Source: a virus. Taken from it: a stretch of 61,230 nt of DNA. Both the position numbers and the translations under genes were made by a program. The notes under the pieces are model-generated. The model did not search any database. It worked only from the letters and a program-made list of their open reading frames with translations, and was not told the origin of the DNA. Below, one piece after another: positions 59,490 through 61,230 of the stretch. How positions within the stretch are numbered: position 1 is the stretch's first letter; every line of letters starts with the position of its first letter. The stretch is from the IMG/VR virus record IMGVR_UViG_3300042887_000389, positions 1-61,230 of that record. One strand, 5' to 3'.

Positions 59490-60302
59490 TTAGTCTGTAC
59501 AAAATCCTGCTTGACATCCACTCCCAGTTCCAAAGAAGAAGTCTTGTTGTAAACCAATAGTTTTAATTTGCTCGTATCTCATTTCCTTTTTCCAGTTCGC
59601 ATGTGTTTCTTGATCAGCAAACCATTGCATCTTATTGGGTTCGTTGTCCCAATTCTTTCTAAGCTGTTGAACTGGTTTCCAAAAACATCCAACGCAATTG
59701 CTATCTGCCGGGAAAGTAATTCCTATTTTTTGTGACCATTGGTAAATAGGATAGTGAGTTATTTTATCTTCAATTAAAGGGAAGTATCCCTCTCTCCATT
59801 CTAATTCTTCCCATTTATTTCTTGTACCTCTTTTGCCTACAATTCCTTTAAAGGTAGTACTAAATCTTTCTGATCTTTCCTTTTCATCGTATCTAAATCC
59901 GATCCCCATTCTTACTTTCTCATTGATGTTTTTAAACCACCAATCAAAGATAGGTCTGATTTTCATCTCAGTAGTACAGAATCTCCATTGGTTATTTGGC
60001 AAACCTTTGCCTCCAGTTATTTTTCTATTTACCCTTTCAAAAGTATCACCTACAACCCATATAATTTCTTGACCTAGCAACTGCTCAAGGTCTCTCATTG
60101 CATACAGAGTAAGGTCACTCTCTGCTGTAGCAATAAAGTCTTTACCTATTTTTTCAGAAACATATTTAACTATGCTCTCATCTTTAGGCTTACAGTTTAT
60201 GTCATTGATCTGTACCAGGGCAAATAGATTGTAGTCAGCAGGGTAATGCATAGCCATGTAACTTGATGTCTTGCCTCCACTTAAACTATTAATTATTTTC
60301 AT
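59490..60302 (-). CDS. PAPS reductase-like PP-loop ATPase
   Basis: From the ATG at 60302 (ATGA overlap with the upstream gene), 270 residues. PP-loop SLSGGKTSS at 6-14, plus WRFCTTEMKIRPIFDWW, NCVGC and a C-terminal Cys pair (GCQAGFC). These fit the PAPS reductase/DndC-like family that forms adenylated intermediates. It could act in sulfur chemistry, tRNA or DNA modification; substrate not shown. Confidence 0.8.
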   Translation of the reverse strand: MKIINSLSGGKTSSYMAMHYPADYNLFALVQINDINCKPKDESIVKYVSEKIGKDFIATAESDLTLYAMRDLEQLLGQEIIWVVGDTFERVNRKITGGKGLPNNQWRFCTTEMKIRPIFDWWFKNINEKVRMGIGFRYDEKERSERFSTTFKGIVGKRGTRNKWEELEWREGYFPLIEDKITHYPIYQWSQKIGITFPADSNCVGCFWKPVQQLRKNWDNEPNKMQWFADQETHANWKKEMRYEQIKTIGLQQDFFFGTGSGCQAGFCTD

Positions 60303-60493
60303 TTCATTATATCTTTTAATTGGTTCCAAATTTCATGCTGTGTATCACCCCAATAATAATCACACTTACCATCCTTGATTGGTGGCTCCATAAAATAGGA
60401 TTGCCTAAACTCATTTGGAATTGCTGTGAACCTATAGCAGGATTCTTTTGCAGGACAATTAGTCCCCTTGCACATTGTTATGTCTGGACTCAT
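60299..60493 (-). CDS. Small Cys-rich phage protein, zinc-binding candidate (64 aa)
   Basis: A 64-residue protein with MCKGTNCPAKESCYRFTA, then SYFMEPPIKDGKCDYYWG: C-x5-C-x5-C and a last Cys before the aromatic end. I recall the same pattern in other phage genomes as a conserved family of unknown role, probably zinc-binding. It overlaps both neighbours as ATGA. Confidence 0.7.
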   Translation of the reverse strand: MSPDITMCKGTNCPAKESCYRFTAIPNEFRQSYFMEPPIKDGKCDYYWGDTQHEIWNQLKDIMK

Positions 60494-60690
60494 AGTTTCT
60501 CTAGTTCTTGTTTAACTTGATTCCAATATTCCCAATCATAATTTGAATAAATTATTTCAAGTATTTGCTCTACTGCTATCAATGCACATCTTATAGCAGC
60601 GTATATATCTCTGACATCATTGTATCCATCTTGGGACTCACTATGTATGAACTTATTTATTAGTTCTTCTGCTTGTTCTTTAGGTGTCAT
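60490..60690 (-). CDS. Small helical protein (66 aa)
   Basis: From the ATG at 60690 (MTPKEQAEELINKF ...), 66 residues, helical. A longer start 66 bases upstream would lie inside the previous gene. Coupled by ATGA to the next gene. The pattern TPKEQAEELI recalls short helical proteins in many phages; function unknown. Confidence 0.62.
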   Translation of the reverse strand: MTPKEQAEELINKFIHSESQDGYNDVRDIYAAIRCALIAVEQILEIIYSNYDWEYWNQVKQELEKL

Positions 60691-60886
60691 CTCCGTAGGT
60701 TTCGTTGTAGTACTGTTCCATTTTGTATCGATGCAGAATAAGATCAGATGCACCATGTCTATGTGCCGATTCTATTTGCATCTTTTCTCTTTGCTTGGCT
60801 TCTTGTAAGATGCTTTGCCAAGTAAACTTATCTATTGGTGTCTCCCACAATCTGTTGAATAACCAATCTACTGCTGTCTGTTTCAT
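60680..60886 (-). CDS. Conserved small phage protein (68 aa)
   Basis: A 68-residue helical protein starting MKQTAVDWLFNRL with QAKQREKMQIESAHRHG, a pattern I know from many Bacteroidota phages. Both ends overlap the neighbouring genes (ATGA at 60886-60883 and 60690-60680). Function unknown. Confidence 0.68.
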   Translation of the reverse strand: MKQTAVDWLFNRLWETPIDKFTWQSILQEAKQREKMQIESAHRHGASDLILHRYKMEQYYNETYGDDT

Positions 60887-61035
60887 AGCTTATCAATTAA
60901 ATTATTTAAGTTCTCATCTGATAGGAAGTTCTCCTTGTTAGTACTCCAATAGTCTAGGTACCTATCCCTGTGTATAGCGTACCACTTCTGTGTGTATTCA
61001 TTCCAATGAAATACGTAGTTCCAAATATTTTCCAT
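60883..61035 (-). CDS. Small hypothetical protein (50 aa)
   Basis: A 50-residue aromatic protein (NIWNYVFHWNEYTQKWYA). It begins 63 bases after the helicase stop and forms an ATGA overlap with the next gene. A TATGTTTC sequence upstream resembles the -7 element. Function unknown. Confidence 0.6.
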   Translation of the reverse strand: MENIWNYVFHWNEYTQKWYAIHRDRYLDYWSTNKENFLSDENLNNLIDKL

Positions 61036-61098
61036 GTCGTTTGTTGTTAAAGTTTGCTACTGTTGGTAGGCACTAGCGACCGAAACATATAACCCTAT

Positions 61099-61230
61099 CT
61101 ATCTATTTTTAAAATGATTAACTGTGTAGTCCTTCTTCTTTATCACTGTCTTGTACACGTCATGCTCAATGCCTCCCTTACTGAAGACCCAGTACACATG
61201 GTTGAACGAACGATCCTTTGTTGTCATCCT
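61099..61230 (-). CDS. C-terminal end of the same SF2 helicase (duplicate created by linearisation)
   Basis: The last 127 bases repeat the start of the window, so this piece encodes the C-terminal residues of the helicase that begins at 1363. It supplies the missing last codons and the TAG stop at 61101-61099. It should be merged with the feature at 1-1363 in a circular annotation and is not a second gene. Confidence 0.93.
   Translation of the reverse strand, partial: RMTTKDRSFNHVYWVFSKGGIEHDVYKTVIKKKDYTVNHFKNR
61104..61230. repeat. Right copy of exact 127-bp terminal direct repeat
   Basis: Identical to bases 1-127. It lies in the helicase C-terminal coding sequence and reflects circular closure. 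Confidence 0.95.

Noticed and set aside
1-61230. Integrase, lysogeny repressor or CRISPR array
   Set aside because: No recombinase catalytic motif, cI-like gene or regularly spaced repeat-spacer array was seen. The only short regular repeats are in the fibre gene and the 3-copy palindromes.

Overview
The window is a complete, circularly closed genome of a tailed phage, most likely a podovirus infecting a member of the Bacteroidota. The first 127 bases recur exactly as the last 127, so the molecule is a 61,103-bp circle (or circularly permuted genome) cut inside a helicase gene. A Bacteroidota host is suggested by promoter elements of the form TAnnTTTG, by start codons preceded by A/T-rich leaders such as AAATCAAATG instead of Shine-Dalgarno sites, by a primase with a BT4734-like N-terminus, and by lipoproteins and small proteins typical of such phages. 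I see no integrase, repressor, CRISPR array, tRNA, DNA polymerase or RNA polymerase, so it looks virulent and dependent on the host replisome and transcription machinery.

Layout. Leftward (minus strand): an early/replication arm runs from about 12,475 down to 1 and on across the junction from 61,101 to 58,440. It starts with a run of tiny, overlapping, translationally coupled genes (12.5-6.7 kb), many of them single-span membrane peptides. It continues through a DnaA domain IV-like protein, a single-strand annealing protein, a cytosine methyltransferase that contains a second gene in another frame, a RecB/RecE-type exonuclease, an SF3 primase-helicase and an SF2 helicase. It ends with small genes, a PAPS-reductase-like PP-loop enzyme, a VRR-NUC nuclease and a second DnaA domain IV-like protein. 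Rightward: a chaperonin block (13.0-16.0 kb) with a full GroEL, and a separate small operon (18.1-18.7 kb) with GroES. Between them a leftward group (18.0-16.4 kb) holds a metallophosphoesterase and a membrane protein. From 19.2 to 58.4 kb comes the rightward late region: basic small proteins, a lysis cassette (holin, spanin-like pair, M15 peptidase), a long S74-type tail fibre, terminase, portal, scaffold, major capsid protein, head-tail connectors, tail proteins, internal virion proteins and a 3234-residue giant protein.

Non-coding regions of note: a 0.49-kb divergent region (12,476-12,964) with three TTGACCGnnAGTCAA palindromes; a 316-bp region (16,045-16,360) between convergent genes packed with perfect inverted repeats; and two related 130-bp AT-rich repeats (3,771-3,900 and 13,257-13,388) that could be replication or regulatory elements. 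Clear intrinsic terminators and TAnnTTTG promoters divide the late region.

Working together: the primase-helicase, SF2 helicase, DnaA-like proteins, annealing protein and nucleases would recruit the host replisome and process DNA. The methyltransferase may shield the DNA. GroEL/GroES probably help fold virion proteins. The late genes build a short-tailed particle with large ejected internal proteins.
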